Shown: positions 5,888 to 6,498 of the stretch, in pieces
How the letters are laid out: each line of letters begins with the position of its first letter
Numbering within the stretch: the first letter of the stretch is position 1
Source: Flavobacterium sp.
Lineage (GTDB): Bacteria; Bacteroidota; Bacteroidia; Flavobacteriales; Flavobacteriaceae
Assembly (NCBI GenBank): GCA_024709705.1
Contig: JANJWE010000068.1
Coordinates: 1-6,498, forward strand
Reading direction: 5' to 3'
DNA: 6,498 nucleotides
The notes under the pieces: generated by a model
What the model saw: the letters and a program-made list of their open reading frames with translations, nothing else
Databases searched by the model: none
What the model was told of the DNA's origin: nothing
Position numbers and translations under genes: made by a program

Positions 5888-6498
5888 AACCACTCTAATA
5901 CTATTCTTCACTTCTTCTGCCACTTTTCTGGCTACCTTCATATCTTCATTCACAATCGTAACATGTCCCATTTTTCGAAATGGTCGGGTTTCTCTTTTGC
6001 CGTAAATATGAGGCGTTACGCCATCAATCGCCATGATTTTTTCAATATTTTCGTAAACCACTTGACCGGAAAAACCTTCTTCACCCACCAAATTTACCAT
6101 AATTCCGGCAACTTTACTAGATGTATTTCCCAAAGGTAAATCTAAAATGGCTCGTAAATGATTTTCAAATTGTGAGGTATAACTGGCTTCAATACTGTAA
6201 TGCCCTGAATTGTGTGGTCGTGGAGCCACTTCGTTTACCAAAATTTCGTCATTTTCGGTTTGAAACATTTCAACTGCCAACAAACCTACATGATTGAAAA
6301 CTTCTGAAACTTTCAAGGCAATTTCTTGGGCTTTTTGAGCCACTTTTTCGTCAATTCGAGCCGGACAAATCACATATTCCACTTGATTGGCTTCCGGGTG
6401 AAATTCCATTTCCACTACCGGATAGGTTTTAACTTCCCCGGAAACAGAGCGAACGACAATAACGGCCAATTCATTTTTAAACGGAATCATTTCTTCGA
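5876..6498 (-). CDS. purK: 5-(carboxyamino)imidazole ribonucleotide synthase (PurK), C-terminal part
   Basis: An ATP-grasp enzyme that makes N5-CAIR from AIR, bicarbonate and ATP, feeding PurE. The frame is open through the right edge: two Glu codons precede the ATG at 6490, and EEMIPFKNELAVIVVRS matches the internal PurK segment EEFIPFxxELSVIVAR, so that ATG is an internal Met. About 206 of an expected 370-390 residues are visible. Numbered from that Met: end of the ATP-grasp domain with PVVEMEFHPEANQVEYVICPA (25-44), GLLAVEMF (69-76, E74) and NEVAPRPHNSGHYSIEA (86-102, E87), the last two giving the expected Mg-ATP acidic ligands; then TSQFENHLRAILDLPLG (105-121) and the C-terminal domain with MVNLVGE (131-137) and HIYGKRETRPFRKMGHVTI (161-179). 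The stop codon TGA (5878-5876) lies inside a 13-bp direct duplication, so the last few residues (VSRS) may be of recent origin. Confidence 0.97.
   Translation of the reverse strand, partial: EEMIPFKNELAVIVVRSVSGEVKTYPVVEMEFHPEANQVEYVICPARIDEKVAQKAQEIALKVSEVFNHVGLLAVEMFQTENDEILVNEVAPRPHNSGHYSIEASYTSQFENHLRAILDLPLGNTSSKVAGIMVNLVGEEGFSGQVVYENIEKIMAIDGVTPHIYGKRETRPFRKMGHVTIVNEDMKVARKVAEEVKNSIRVVSRS

Noticed and set aside
6488..6490. ATG as the start of purK
   Set aside because: The upstream codons stay open to the window edge and the surrounding sequence matches an internal PurK segment; only the C-terminal part of the gene is present.

Overview
The window looks like chromosomal DNA of a Flavobacteriaceae member (Bacteroidota), probably Flavobacterium or a close relative. 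The evidence is the AT-rich base composition, a large repetitive exoprotein ending in a type IX secretion (T9SS) type A sorting domain, a Bacteroidota-type -7 promoter box (TAnnTTTG), A-rich gene leaders without clear Shine-Dalgarno sequences, and small intergenic repeats of a kind I recall from Flavobacterium genomes. The species cannot be named from this sequence.

Left third (1-2439, + strand): the 3' part of a long secreted protein, open through the left edge. It carries a fibronectin type III end, a series of Ig-like/PKD-like domains, two further beta-rich modules that appear to be inserted inside Ig-like domains, and a C-terminal T9SS tail. A strong rho-independent terminator follows.

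Middle (2440-2727): a convergent intergenic region. It holds that terminator, a GC-rich element of about 100 bp (2501-2602) with short inverted ends and an internal imperfect direct repeat, about 70 bp of plain AT-rich DNA, and a terminator facing the other way for the minus-strand genes.

Right two-thirds (2728-6498, - strand): five genes in one direction, in transcription order purK (5' end beyond the right edge), purE, a small antitoxin-like gene, a ParE/RelE-like toxin gene and an M3 family oligopeptidase (Dcp type). PurK and PurE carry out consecutive steps of de novo purine synthesis: AIR to N5-CAIR, then N5-CAIR to CAIR. The toxin-antitoxin pair has abutting genes (TAAATG), is much more AT-rich than purE, and lies between two housekeeping genes, so it reads as a small accessory insertion. 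The M3 gene starts 38 bp after the toxin stop, with another short dispersed-repeat-like sequence in its leader. The purK-purE gap consists largely of degenerate 7-bp repeats.

No tRNA, rRNA, CRISPR array, transposase or phage gene was seen. The points most worth following up are the toxin-antitoxin pair with its unrecognised antitoxin family, the nested domain layout of the exoprotein, and the GC-rich intergenic element. I do not see a clear undescribed multi-gene system.
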